This document shows positions 18,585 to 27,585 of a stretch of 64,000 bases of DNA, piece after piece (position 1 is the stretch's first letter; each line of letters opens with the position of its first letter). Position numbers and translations under genes: made by a program. The notes under the pieces are model-generated. The model did no database searches. It was not told the DNA's origin and worked only from the letters and a program-made list of their open reading frames with translations. The DNA comes from Candidatus Janibacter merdipullorum (lineage in GTDB: Bacteria > Actinomycetota > Actinomycetes > Actinomycetales > Dermatophilaceae): the NCBI GenBank assembly GCA_019116945.1, contig DXAR01000176.1, positions 44,852 through 108,851 on the forward strand. The letters are read 5' to 3'.

Positions 18585-19766
18585 GTGAGCACTCGAACTG
18601 CCCCCCGCACCTCGACGACGAGCACGCGCGTCCACGACGTCGACGCACTCCGGGGGTTCGCGCTCCTGGGGATCTTCGCCGTCAACATCACCTTCATGGC
18701 GTCGGCCTACCCCGGGAACCTCGTCACGGACCCGGACTTCGCATCCGGGTTCGACGAGGCTGCTCGGTTCGTGGTCGCGGCGCTCTTCTCGATGAAGTTC
18801 TACCTGCTCTTCTCGTTCCTCTTCGGGTACAGCTTCGTGCTCCAGATGGATGCGGCCGAACGCGCCGGGAGGGCCTTCGTCCCGCGGATGCTGCGCCGGG
18901 TGCTGGGCCTCTTCGTCCTCGGGGTCGGGCACATCGTCCTGCTGTACGGAGGGGACGTCCTCACCACCTACGCGGTCGTGGGACTCCTCCTGCTCGCGAT
19001 GCACCAGGTCCGCGATGTCGTGGCCCTGCGCACCGCGGCAGGGATCTACGCGGTGGTGACGGCCTCCCTCGTGGGCAGCGCGATCTTCGTCGACCGCTCG
19101 GCCTTCATGCCCGGACGGGAGGAGGCGCTCGCCACGGCCGCCGATCAGACCCGAGGGATGGTCGGGTCGCCGGCCGAGATCATCGGGCAGCACGTCGACG
19201 GGCTCGGCCTGCTCGTCCTCCAGGCCGCCTCGCTCCAGGGGCCGACCGCGCTCGCGATGTTCCTCCTGGGGATGGTGGCCGCGCGGCGGCAGCTCTTCTC
19301 GGACCTGGCCTCCCGAGCGACACTCCTGCGTCGGGTGCAGTGGATCGGCTTCTCCGTGGGGCTCGCCGGTGGAGTCACCTATGCCGCACTCGGGGGCGAT
19401 GCCAGCACAGCGGCGACCGCGGTGAGCGTCGTGACGGCACCCCTGCTCAGCGCGGCCTACGTCGCGACGCTGATCCGACTCATGCACCACCCCCGGACCG
19501 CGTGGCTGCGGGGCACCCTGGCTCCCGTCGGGCGCATCGCCCTGACGAACTACCTCGGTCAGTCGGTGGTGGGGGTCGCCCTCTTCACCGGGGTCGGGCT
19601 CGGGCTCGCCGGTCAGGTGTCGCCGCCGCTGCTGCTCCTGCTGACGTTCGTCGTCTTCGCCGGACAGGTGGCGCTCAGCGCCTGGTGGCTGCGCAACCAT
19701 CGCTACGGCCCGGCCGAGTACCTCCTGCGGTGGTTCACGACATGGAGTCGGCCCGCTCACCGGTGA
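18585..19766 (+). CDS. DUF418 family membrane protein
   Basis: HDVDALRGFALLGIFAVNITFM... N-term and GRIALTNYLGQSVVGVALFTGVGLGL...GPAEYLLRWFT C-term; GTG start. Confidence 0.88.
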   Translation: MSTRTAPRTSTTSTRVHDVDALRGFALLGIFAVNITFMASAYPGNLVTDPDFASGFDEAARFVVAALFSMKFYLLFSFLFGYSFVLQMDAAERAGRAFVPRMLRRVLGLFVLGVGHIVLLYGGDVLTTYAVVGLLLLAMHQVRDVVALRTAAGIYAVVTASLVGSAIFVDRSAFMPGREEALATAADQTRGMVGSPAEIIGQHVDGLGLLVLQAASLQGPTALAMFLLGMVAARRQLFSDLASRATLLRRVQWIGFSVGLAGGVTYAALGGDASTAATAVSVVTAPLLSAAYVATLIRLMHHPRTAWLRGTLAPVGRIALTNYLGQSVVGVALFTGVGLGLAGQVSPPLLLLLTFVVFAGQVALSAWWLRNHRYGPAEYLLRWFTTWSRPAHR

Positions 19767-19965
19767 GGCGAGGGGCGCTCCCTTCGTCGGGGGCGCGGGG
19801 AAGGCGTGCCCGCGAAGGGGTGCCCCGGTGGTGGACCTGATGCCACCCCGTCTCCCGCTCGCACCAGATCGAGGTGCGGCGAGCGTGACGGTCGCCTCGG
19901 CGGGACTCCCAGCAGACCTGGATGACGCCGGGCGCGAGGACCGTGGCCAGCGACGACTCACCCAT
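19735..19965 (-). CDS. Small hypothetical protein
   Basis: MGESSLATVLAPGVIQVCWESRRGDRHARRTSIWCERETGWHQVHHRGTP...; GC-rich third codon positions support coding; no family assigned. Confidence 0.45.
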   Translation of the reverse strand: MGESSLATVLAPGVIQVCWESRRGDRHARRTSIWCERETGWHQVHHRGTPSRARLPRAPDEGSAPRLTGERADSMS

Positions 19966-19972
19966 GCCGCAT

Positions 19973-20014
19973 TCACATACATCCCGCACGTGAGCACGTG
20001 CGGGATGTATGTGA
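19973..20014 (-). terminator. Perfect 20-bp inverted repeat, probable dnaE2 terminator
   Basis: TCACATACATCCCGCACGTG-AG-CACGTGCGGGATGTATGTGA, ~25 bp after the dnaE2 stop. Confidence 0.7.
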
Positions 20015-20037
20015 CCGCGGCGTCTGGGCGGCCCCGG

Positions 20038-23000
20038 TCAGTGGCCGGAGCTGCCGGGCGAGGAGTGCCACAGCTTGCGCGGGGGTTCGACGCCGGTGCC
20101 GGCGGGGCGGGTGTCGGCCCACGGGGACTGCCGGAAGCCGGAGGCGTGGACGAGCACCCGGTGCCCCTCGGGCTGCTGGTGGGCGGCATCGCGCGCCCGG
20201 GCGAGGTCGTCGGCCTCGTCGAGGGCGGCATGGACCGCCTCGATCCCCCCGTGCTGCCAGGCATCCCACAGCGTCGACAGCTCCCATGCCCCGGAGGCGA
20301 GGACGGAGACGCCCCTGTCCCCGGCCCGGCGCACGGTGCCGCGCACGAGGAGCAACCAGGAATGGAAGATCGTCGCGGCATAGGGCCCCTGCGCGTCCTC
20401 GAAGAAGGTCGCGTCCACCGGCCCGGTCGAGTCGTCGACGGTGAGGAAGACGACCCGGCGCCCGGAGCGGATCGGCGGGGTCTGAGTGGCGACCTTGACG
20501 CCGGCGGCGAGGATCTCGGCGTTGCTGCGCACCGAGAGCAGGTCGGCGCTGCGGGTCACCCCGAGCGCCTCGAGCATCGGCGCGTAGAACTCCATGACGT
20601 GGCGGGAGGCGTCGAGGCCGAGGATCTCCAGCTCGGCACTCACCTGGTCGGGGATCGTCATCTCGGGCAAGCCGACCCCTTCGCCGAGCTGCGGGGAGTC
20701 CCCGAGGTCGAGGGTGAGCTGGCTGGCGACCGGGGTGACCGTGCTCGTGCGCACCTGCTGGGCGCCCGGGCCACCCGCGGCCCAGGCTGGCGGATCGGCC
20801 CGTCGTGACCTCCCCCGTGGGCGTCCACCACCGGCCGCCCGCGACCACCGGTCGAGCTCGGCGACGTGGAGCAGCAGGTCACGCCGGGTCAGCCGGCCAC
20901 GGTGCCCGAGCCCCGGCCCTCCGCTGCCCGCACCGGTGCCGTGCACGGAGTCGAAGGCCCCGACGAGCACGAGCCGCTCGACGACCGGGCGACTCACCCG
21001 GGCCCGCTGCCAGAAGTCGGCGAGCGAGTCGTAGGGCGCCCCGGCGACGACGCGGGCGATCTCCCCTTCGCTCATGCCCTTGACGTCGGCGAGGGAGAGG
21101 CGGATCCCCCACCCCGACCCGTCGGGCAGGTCGGGGTCCTCCGGCGGGCTGCCGGGCACCGGCGCCCGCTCGATGCGGTACTCCCCCGTGCTCGCGTTGA
21201 CGTCGACGCCGAGGATGCTCACCCCGAGCGAGCGGGCCTCCTCGAGGAGCAACCGCTTGGGGTACATGCCCGGGTCGTGGGTGAGGACACCGGCGAGGAA
21301 GGCCGCCGGGTGGTGCGCCTTGAGCCAGGCGGACTGGTAGGTCGGCATGGCGAAGGCGGCGGCGTGCGCCTTGCAGAAGCCGAAGGAGGCGAAGGCGGCG
21401 AGCACCGCCCAGATGCGGTCGACGTCCTCCGACGGGTAGCCGCGGGCCGCCGCGGCCGGCCGCCACCACTCCTCGATGCGAGCCTGCCCCTCGGGGCTGC
21501 CCATCGTCCGGCGCACCTCGTCGGCCTGCGCGAGGGTGGCCCCGGTCGTCTCGGCGATGATCCGCAGCATCTGCTCGTGGAAGACGACGACCCCCTCGGT
21601 CTCGGCGAGCGCCGGGACGAGTCGGTCGTGGAGGAACTGCGGCCGCGACCAGCCGTGCCGGGCCTCGAGGAAGGGGCGGATCATGTCCGACTTCACCGGT
21701 CCGGGACGGAAGAGGGAGATGTCGATGATGAGGTCGTCGAACTCGGTCGGGGCGAGCTTGCCGATGAGCTCGCGCTGCCCCGGGCTCTCGATCTGGAAGC
21801 ACCCGAGCGTGCGGGTCGTGCGGACCATCGCGAAGGTCGCCGGGTCCTCGAGCGGGACGTCGCTCCGGTCGTCGAGGTCGATCCGGACCCCCTCGACGCG
21901 CTCGACCTCCCCGACGGCGTGCGCCATCGCCGACTGCATCCGGATGCCGAGGACGTCGAGCTTGAGCAGGCCGAGCGCCTCGACGTCGTCCTTGTCGAAC
22001 TGACTCATGGGGAAGCCCAGCCAGCTCGACTCGACCGGGGTGCGGTCGAGCAGCCCCCCGTCGGAGAGGACGACCCCGCACGGGTGCAGGGCGATGTGCC
22101 GGGGCAGCCCGTCGAGCCGCTCGACGAGGTCGAAGAGCATCCCGAGACGACCTTCACCCGGCTCCTCGCCGAGCCCCCGGGTGCGCAGCTCGGGCAGCTC
22201 GGCGAGGGCGCTGCGCACGTCCTTGGCCCGGATGTGCGGGAAGGCCTTGGCGACCTGGTCGACCTCCGCCGGGGGGATGCCCAGCGCGGCGCCGACATCG
22301 CGGATCGCGTGCCGCGCCTTGTAGGTGTCCATCATCGACACGCACGTGACCCGGTCCCGACCGAAGCGCTCGAGGATCCGCTCGTACATCTCGGTGCGCC
22401 GGGCGGACTCGACGTCGATGTCGATGTCGGGCAGCTCCGCCCGCAGCGGTGAGCAGAAGCGCTCCATGAGCAGGTCGTGCCGGATCGGGTCGATGGCGCT
22501 GATGCCGAGGAGGTGGTTGACGAGGCTGCCCGCCCCGGACCCGCGGGCGGCCACCCGCACCCCGGCCTCGACGATGAGGTCGACGACCTCGGCGACGGTG
22601 AGGAAGTAGGTGGGGTAACCGAGGGCCGCGATGGTGTCGAGCTCGTCGGCGAGGCGTTCCTCGACCCGGCGCAGCATCGCGGGCGAGGCGTGCGGGTAGC
22701 GCGCTCCGACGGCGGCCCGGCAGCGCTCGGCGAGCACCGCCTGGGGGTCCTCGTGCGGCTCCAGCCCGAGCACGTGCGCCTCCGGCAGGTGGACCCGCCC
22801 GATGCCGAGGTCCTTGCGCTCGTCCTGGGCGCACTCGAGGGCGACCCGGGTGGTCGCCTCGAGGAGCGCCTCGGCCCGCTGCCGGGGGCTCGCACACCCG
22901 AAGCCCCCGGCCCCGCCCCCGAGGACGGTCGTCACCCGGTGGGCGGTCGTGGCCATCGTCGGGGTGTCGGCGAGGTGACCGGCGTCGGTGACCCGGTCGA

Positions 23001-23793
23001 GGTGGCGGGCCTCGAGGACGACGAGCCGCCGCGTCGCGTCGAGCACGTCGGCGACGACCGCGTCCTCGGGGTGCAGGTGCCGGGCCGTGGCGGTGAGCAC
23101 GGCCGGGGTCCCGGTCGCGTCGGCGAGCCCGAGCAGGTGGGCGGCGTGACCGGTGGAGGCGGGCGTCCCGGGAGGTCCGCCGTGGGCGACGACCTCGATC
23201 ACCACTGCTCCCGCCGGCAGCAACCGGCGCCAGGCCTCCAGCCGCTGCCGGGCGAGGTCGGGCCGGCGGGCGAGCAGCGCGGCACCGACGTCGGAGGACG
23301 GCCCGAGCAGGACGAGCAGGGGCGCCGGCTCCCCCGGCTCGGGCACCGCGGCGTGCCGGGCGATCATCGCCGCGTCGGCGACGGCGTCACCCCGCTCGCC
23401 GGTGAGGTGGACCTCGCTCACAAGGCGGCACAGCCGGGCCCACCCGACGCCGTGCGGCACCCCGGCGCCGGCCCCGCGGGCGAGCACGGTGACGCGTGGG
23501 TGCCGGGGGTCGACCTCGGCCCCGCCCCGGACCGGCGTGCGGTGGGCCGACCGGACGCGTGACGGAGGGGGTCCTCCCTGCGGACCGACGGCGAGGTCGA
23601 CCCCGAGCACTGGCGCGATGCCGGCCGCACTCGCCGCCCGGACGAACCGGACGGCCCCGTAGAGCCCGTCGCGGTCGGTGAGGGCGAGCGCGGGCTGGCC
23701 GAGTTCCGCGGCCCGGGCGACGAGGTCCTCCGGTGTCGTCGTGCCGTGGCGAAGGGAGAACCCCGACGCCACGTGGAGGTGGGCGAAGCTCAT
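20038..23793 (-). CDS. dnaE2: Error-prone DNA polymerase III alpha subunit
   Basis: PHP domain MSFAHLHVASGFSLRHGTTTPEDLVARAAELGQPALALTDRDGLYG...; polymerase core ELPDIDIDVESARRTEMY. Confidence 0.92.
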   Translation of the reverse strand: MSFAHLHVASGFSLRHGTTTPEDLVARAAELGQPALALTDRDGLYGAVRFVRAASAAGIAPVLGVDLAVGPQGGPPPSRVRSAHRTPVRGGAEVDPRHPRVTVLARGAGAGVPHGVGWARLCRLVSEVHLTGERGDAVADAAMIARHAAVPEPGEPAPLLVLLGPSSDVGAALLARRPDLARQRLEAWRRLLPAGAVVIEVVAHGGPPGTPASTGHAAHLLGLADATGTPAVLTATARHLHPEDAVVADVLDATRRLVVLEARHLDRVTDAGHLADTPTMATTAHRVTTVLGGGAGGFGCASPRQRAEALLEATTRVALECAQDERKDLGIGRVHLPEAHVLGLEPHEDPQAVLAERCRAAVGARYPHASPAMLRRVEERLADELDTIAALGYPTYFLTVAEVVDLIVEAGVRVAARGSGAGSLVNHLLGISAIDPIRHDLLMERFCSPLRAELPDIDIDVESARRTEMYERILERFGRDRVTCVSMMDTYKARHAIRDVGAALGIPPAEVDQVAKAFPHIRAKDVRSALAELPELRTRGLGEEPGEGRLGMLFDLVERLDGLPRHIALHPCGVVLSDGGLLDRTPVESSWLGFPMSQFDKDDVEALGLLKLDVLGIRMQSAMAHAVGEVERVEGVRIDLDDRSDVPLEDPATFAMVRTTRTLGCFQIESPGQRELIGKLAPTEFDDLIIDISLFRPGPVKSDMIRPFLEARHGWSRPQFLHDRLVPALAETEGVVVFHEQMLRIIAETTGATLAQADEVRRTMGSPEGQARIEEWWRPAAAARGYPSEDVDRIWAVLAAFASFGFCKAHAAAFAMPTYQSAWLKAHHPAAFLAGVLTHDPGMYPKRLLLEEARSLGVSILGVDVNASTGEYRIERAPVPGSPPEDPDLPDGSGWGIRLSLADVKGMSEGEIARVVAGAPYDSLADFWQRARVSRPVVERLVLVGAFDSVHGTGAGSGGPGLGHRGRLTRRDLLLHVAELDRWSRAAGGGRPRGRSRRADPPAWAAGGPGAQQVRTSTVTPVASQLTLDLGDSPQLGEGVGLPEMTIPDQVSAELEILGLDASRHVMEFYAPMLEALGVTRSADLLSVRSNAEILAAGVKVATQTPPIRSGRRVVFLTVDDSTGPVDATFFEDAQGPYAATIFHSWLLLVRGTVRRAGDRGVSVLASGAWELSTLWDAWQHGGIEAVHAALDEADDLARARDAAHQQPEGHRVLVHASGFRQSPWADTRPAGTGVEPPRKLWHSSPGSSGH

Positions 23794-24260
23794 CCGCGGC
23801 CCTCCGTGAGCGAGACGAGCTCACCGGCGACGGCAACCCGGGGCAGGCCGAGCAGCCCGGCGACGAGCTGGACGAACTCCTCCCCCTGGCGGAGCAGGTC
23901 GTCGGCCTCGCGCACGCTCATCGGGCCCTCGCCGTCGCTCCCGGGGCGAGGGCCCGCGGGCAGGACGGTCGCGAAGAACTCGGCCCACTCGGTCAGCTCG
24001 GGCGCCACCCGCGGCAGGAGGGACCACACGTCGACCGGGCCCGCGGTGGGGCTCCGGGGGCGTCGCAGCTCGTCCGCGGGGCGGCGACCGCGGACGGAGA
24101 GCACGGCCGCGGCGGCGCGGAGGACCGCCAGCCGGGTACCCGCGACGCGGCCGTGCACCGTGCGGGCCATGTGCGCGCCGGCGAGGCTCTCGGCGGCGGC
24201 CGCGAGGAGGTCGACCGCCCCGTCGATCCGCTCGGGGTGCAGGAGAGGTGGTGCCGTCAT
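23790..24260 (-). CDS. SAV_6107-type HEPN domain protein
   Basis: AVDLLAAAAESLAGAHMARTVHGRVAGTRLAVLRAAAAVLSVRG...DVWSLLPRVAPELTEWAEFFA; overlaps dnaE2 start by 4 bp. Confidence 0.8.
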   Translation of the reverse strand: MTAPPLLHPERIDGAVDLLAAAAESLAGAHMARTVHGRVAGTRLAVLRAAAAVLSVRGRRPADELRRPRSPTAGPVDVWSLLPRVAPELTEWAEFFATVLPAGPRPGSDGEGPMSVREADDLLRQGEEFVQLVAGLLGLPRVAVAGELVSLTEGRG

Positions 24261-24271
24261 CGTCAGCCGCC

Positions 24272-24610
24272 TCAGTCCTGGGTCCGCAGGAGCAGCCAGG
24301 AGCCCGCCCCGCCCCCGTCGGCAGCAGCACCGTCGACGCCCAGGTCGTAGACCCCCGGTGCGCTGCTGCATCCTCGGCTGGCCGAGACCCGCCACACCTC
24401 CCGGGCGAGCGGGACCCGCGCCACCGGCTGCTCCGCCCGCCACCATGCGTGCCTCTCCTGCCAGTGGTCGACGACCTCGATCACCCGGTAGAGCCGCCCC
24501 CGCCAGAGGAACTGCTCCGGCGCCGTCTCCTCGGTCGGTCGGCCCTCCTCTCCCCTTCGCCGCGGCTCACCCAGCCGCACCTCGATGGACTCCTCGACGA
24601 GCCGGACCAT
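24272..24610 (-). CDS. DUF6504 family protein
   Basis: FLWRGRLYRVIEVVDHWQERHAWW...VARVPLAREVWRVSAS...GVYDLGVD...SWLLLR. Confidence 0.8.
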   Translation of the reverse strand: MVRLVEESIEVRLGEPRRRGEEGRPTEETAPEQFLWRGRLYRVIEVVDHWQERHAWWRAEQPVARVPLAREVWRVSASRGCSSAPGVYDLGVDGAAADGGGAGSWLLLRTQD

Positions 24611-24634
24611 GACCGTCCCCTTCCCTCACGCATG

Positions 24635-24650
24635 TCGAACACCTGTTCGA
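24635..24650. promoter_or_regulatory. LexA/SOS box
   Basis: TCGAACACCTGTTCGA, perfect match to actinobacterial TCGAAC-N4-GTTCGA, 25 bp upstream of the DUF6504-HEPN-dnaE2 operon. Confidence 0.88.
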
Positions 24651-24731
24651 ACAACAGTAGCCCGAGGGTCGGACACCGCGTCAAGACCGCTCACGTAGGC
24701 TGGCCACCGACGCCGCCGCCATCCCCCCTTC

Positions 24732-25832
24732 GTGACTGGAGCACACGTGCCGCACCCGCTGGACCGGGCCGACCTGCGTACGCGGGTCCAGGCCCGGCTC
24801 GACGCCGAGCTCGACCGCTGGGAGGTCGAGCTCGCCGAGATCGGCCCCGATGCCACCGAGCTCATCGACCCGGTGCGTGCCCTCCTCCAGGGCGGCAAGC
24901 GGCTCCGCGCCGGCTTCGCCTACTGGGGGTGGCGGGCCGCCGGCCGCGAGGACGACGACGGCGCCATCTCCCTCGCGACCTCGATGGAGTTCTTCCAGGC
25001 CGCGGCCCTCGTCCACGACGACGTCATGGACGACAGCGAGACCCGTCGCGGGCAGCCCGCGATGCACCGAGCCCTCTCCCGCGCCCACGGACGTCGCGGC
25101 TGGCACGGAGACCCCGATCGCTTCGGCGTCGCCGGGGCGATCCTCGCCGGCAACCTCTGCCTCGGGTGGTGCGACGACCTCTTCGCCGACTCCGGGCTGC
25201 CCGCCGCGTCCCTCGCCGCCGCCCGTCCCGCCTTCGAGCGGATGCGCGGTCAGCTCATGGCCGGCCAGTTCCTCGACATCGTCACCTCGATGCGCCCGTG
25301 GCACGAGCTCGACGACGAGGAGCGGATCGCCCGCTCCCGGCACGTCATCCGCTACAAGAGTGCCAAGTACTCCATCGAGCATCCCCTCCTCATCGGCGCC
25401 ACCGCCGGCGGCGCCTCCGCGGCGGACCTCGAGGCCCTCTCCCGCTACGGGCTGGCGCTCGGCGAGGCCTTCCAGCTGCGCGACGACGTCCTCGGGGTCT
25501 TCGGGGACCCGGAGGTCACCGGCAAGCCGGCGGGCGACGACCTGCGCGAGGGCAAGCGCACCGTCCTCATCGCCCGGGCGCTCGCCGGCGCCGACGACGT
25601 CATGACGACGCAGATCGACCAGTGGCTCGGCGCGCCCGACCTCGGCACCGACGAGGTGAGCGCCTTCCAGCAGCTCCTCGTCGACACCGGGGCCCTCGAG
25701 GGCGTCGAGGCCGACATCGCCGCGGGCGCCGAGGCGGCGCGCACGGCACTCGTGGAGGCCACCGGCGTCGAGGAGACCGCCCGCGAGGTCCTCGCCGAGC
25801 TCATCGACGCCACGACGGCACGCACCACCTGA
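24732..25832 (+). CDS. Polyprenyl (geranylgeranyl-type) diphosphate synthase
   Basis: GGKRLRAGFAYWGW...AAALVHDDVMDDSETRRG (first Asp-rich) ...FQLRDDVLGVFGDPEVTGKPAGDDLREGKRT (second). Confidence 0.92.
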   Translation: MTGAHVPHPLDRADLRTRVQARLDAELDRWEVELAEIGPDATELIDPVRALLQGGKRLRAGFAYWGWRAAGREDDDGAISLATSMEFFQAAALVHDDVMDDSETRRGQPAMHRALSRAHGRRGWHGDPDRFGVAGAILAGNLCLGWCDDLFADSGLPAASLAAARPAFERMRGQLMAGQFLDIVTSMRPWHELDDEERIARSRHVIRYKSAKYSIEHPLLIGATAGGASAADLEALSRYGLALGEAFQLRDDVLGVFGDPEVTGKPAGDDLREGKRTVLIARALAGADDVMTTQIDQWLGAPDLGTDEVSAFQQLLVDTGALEGVEADIAAGAEAARTALVEATGVEETAREVLAELIDATTARTT

Positions 25833-25857
25833 GGTCGCGCCCCCGGGCCGGGGACGG

Positions 25858-26211
25858 CTAGAGCGCCTCCTCCATGGCCCGGCGCCGGACCTCGGTCTTC
25901 GCGCCACCACGGATGGCCCCGATCGGGGAGCCACCGACGAGGCGCTCGTCGGGCGCGAACATCCACGCAACGATCTCCTCGTCGGAGAAGCCGCCGTCCT
26001 TGAGCACCGTGAAGGTCCCCCTGAGCTCGGGCAGCGGTCCGTCCTCGCCGACGAAGGCCTCGGGGACGGACAGGACATTCCGCTCGCCCCGGCGGACGGC
26101 GACGAGATGTCCCTCCTCGATCATCCGCCGCACGTCGGTGATGCGGACCCCGAGTCGCTCGGCGAGGTCGGGGAGGGTGAGCCAGGCGTCGGGATCAGGC
26201 ATGTCGTTCAC
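25858..26211 (-). CDS. Rv2175c family DNA-binding protein
   Basis: WLTLPDLAERLGVRITDVRRMIEEGHLVAVRRGERNVLSVPEAFV...VLKDGGFSDEEIVAWMF. Confidence 0.87.
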   Translation of the reverse strand: MNDMPDPDAWLTLPDLAERLGVRITDVRRMIEEGHLVAVRRGERNVLSVPEAFVGEDGPLPELRGTFTVLKDGGFSDEEIVAWMFAPDERLVGGSPIGAIRGGAKTEVRRRAMEEAL

Positions 26212-26407
26212 GCCGGACAGTGTGGCAGAGCGGGGTCGAAGGGGGCCGCGCCCGGTGCATCTCGCGCGATCCGGGTCGATCTTCGGTACCGTCGAAGCGA
26301 AAACCACATACGTCACACCAGTCACAGGCGTCACGGACGGCGCCTCGCTGAACCATTGAGCCCCCTGCATCCCGGGCGTCCCTGCGCCCCCGACATCGGA
26401 GTCCCCC

Positions 26408-27550
26408 TTGGTCCTTCCGCTCCTCGTCCCGGTCCCCGCCACCCCCGTGGCTCCCGCCCTCGACCTGACCGCCGGAAACACCACCGACACCTCGATCGCC
26501 GCGGAGGGCTCCCGCCAGCACACCGTGCGCGACGGCGAGACCGCCTACGACATCGCCCGCCGCTACCGGGTCTCCCCCGGCGCGCTCCTCTCCCGCAACC
26601 ACCTCAGCTCGGGCGACTTCATCCACCCCGGGCAGCGGTTGACGATCCCCTCCGGCTCCTCCTCGTCCTCCTCCGGCTCCTCCTCGAGCGCGGCGCGTCC
26701 CGCCCGGTCGGGGCCGACCCGCAGCTACACCGTCCGCAGCGGCGACACGCTGAGCGGCATCGCCGCCCGCCACGACATGAGCGTCGACCGCCTCCGCTCG
26801 CTCAACGACCTCGACGATGGCTTCATCCACTCCGGCGACACCGTGCGGGTCAGCGGCACCGCCGCCAAGCCGGCCAAGCGGGCCACGAGCCGCCCGGCGA
26901 GCACCTCCCAGCACACGGTCCGCTCCGGCGAGACGCTCTCGGGCATCGCCGCGCGCCACGACATGAGCGTCACCCGGCTGGCCAAGCTCAACCACCTCTC
27001 GACCTCCGAGCACATCCACGCCGGGACGAAGCTCAAGGTCACCGGGCAGTCCGGGGCGCCGAAGAAGACGAGCAAGAACACCTTCGCCGGGCGCACCTAC
27101 GACGACGACATCGTCGCGGCGGCCGACCGCAACCGGGCAACGCTCGCCGAGCGGTCGGTGCCCTCACGCACCGAGACCAAGGCGATGATCACCCGCATCG
27201 CCCGGCAGCACGGGGTCGACCCCTCGCTCGCCCTCGCCATCTCCTACCAGGAGTCCGGCTGGGACCAGCGCCAGGTCTCCGTCGCCAACGCCGTGGGCAC
27301 GATGCAGGTCATCCCCAGCTCCGGTGAGTGGGCCTCGCAGATGGCCGGCCGGGACCTCGACCTCCTCGCGCCCGAGGACAACATCACCTCCGGCGTCCTC
27401 CTCCTCAAGACGCTGACCCAGCAGGCCTCGACGACGTCCGACGCCATCGCCGGCTACTACCAGGGCCTCGCCTCGGTCGAGAGCAACGGCATGTACGCCG
27501 ACACCAAGCAGTACGTGGCGAACGTCAAGACGCTCCGGGGCCGGATGTGA
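26408..27550 (+). CDS. LysM-repeat lytic transglycosylase
   Basis: Three LysM repeats (QHTVRDGETAYDIARRY; SYTVRSGDTLSGIAARHDMS; QHTVRSGETLSGIAARHDMS) plus SLT domain (DPSLALAISYQESGWDQRQVSVANAVGTMQVIP); start uncertain (TTG). Confidence 0.85.
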   Translation: MVLPLLVPVPATPVAPALDLTAGNTTDTSIAAEGSRQHTVRDGETAYDIARRYRVSPGALLSRNHLSSGDFIHPGQRLTIPSGSSSSSSGSSSSAARPARSGPTRSYTVRSGDTLSGIAARHDMSVDRLRSLNDLDDGFIHSGDTVRVSGTAAKPAKRATSRPASTSQHTVRSGETLSGIAARHDMSVTRLAKLNHLSTSEHIHAGTKLKVTGQSGAPKKTSKNTFAGRTYDDDIVAAADRNRATLAERSVPSRTETKAMITRIARQHGVDPSLALAISYQESGWDQRQVSVANAVGTMQVIPSSGEWASQMAGRDLDLLAPEDNITSGVLLLKTLTQQASTTSDAIAGYYQGLASVESNGMYADTKQYVANVKTLRGRM

Positions 27551-27585
27551 CGGGCTGACGAAGGGGGCGAATCTAGACTTTGGGC

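Noticed and set aside
26270-26407. c-di-AMP (ydaO) riboswitch upstream of the LysM transglycosylase
   Set aside because: Expected class for such genes in actinobacteria, but I could not match the conserved core motifs; needs a covariance-model search.
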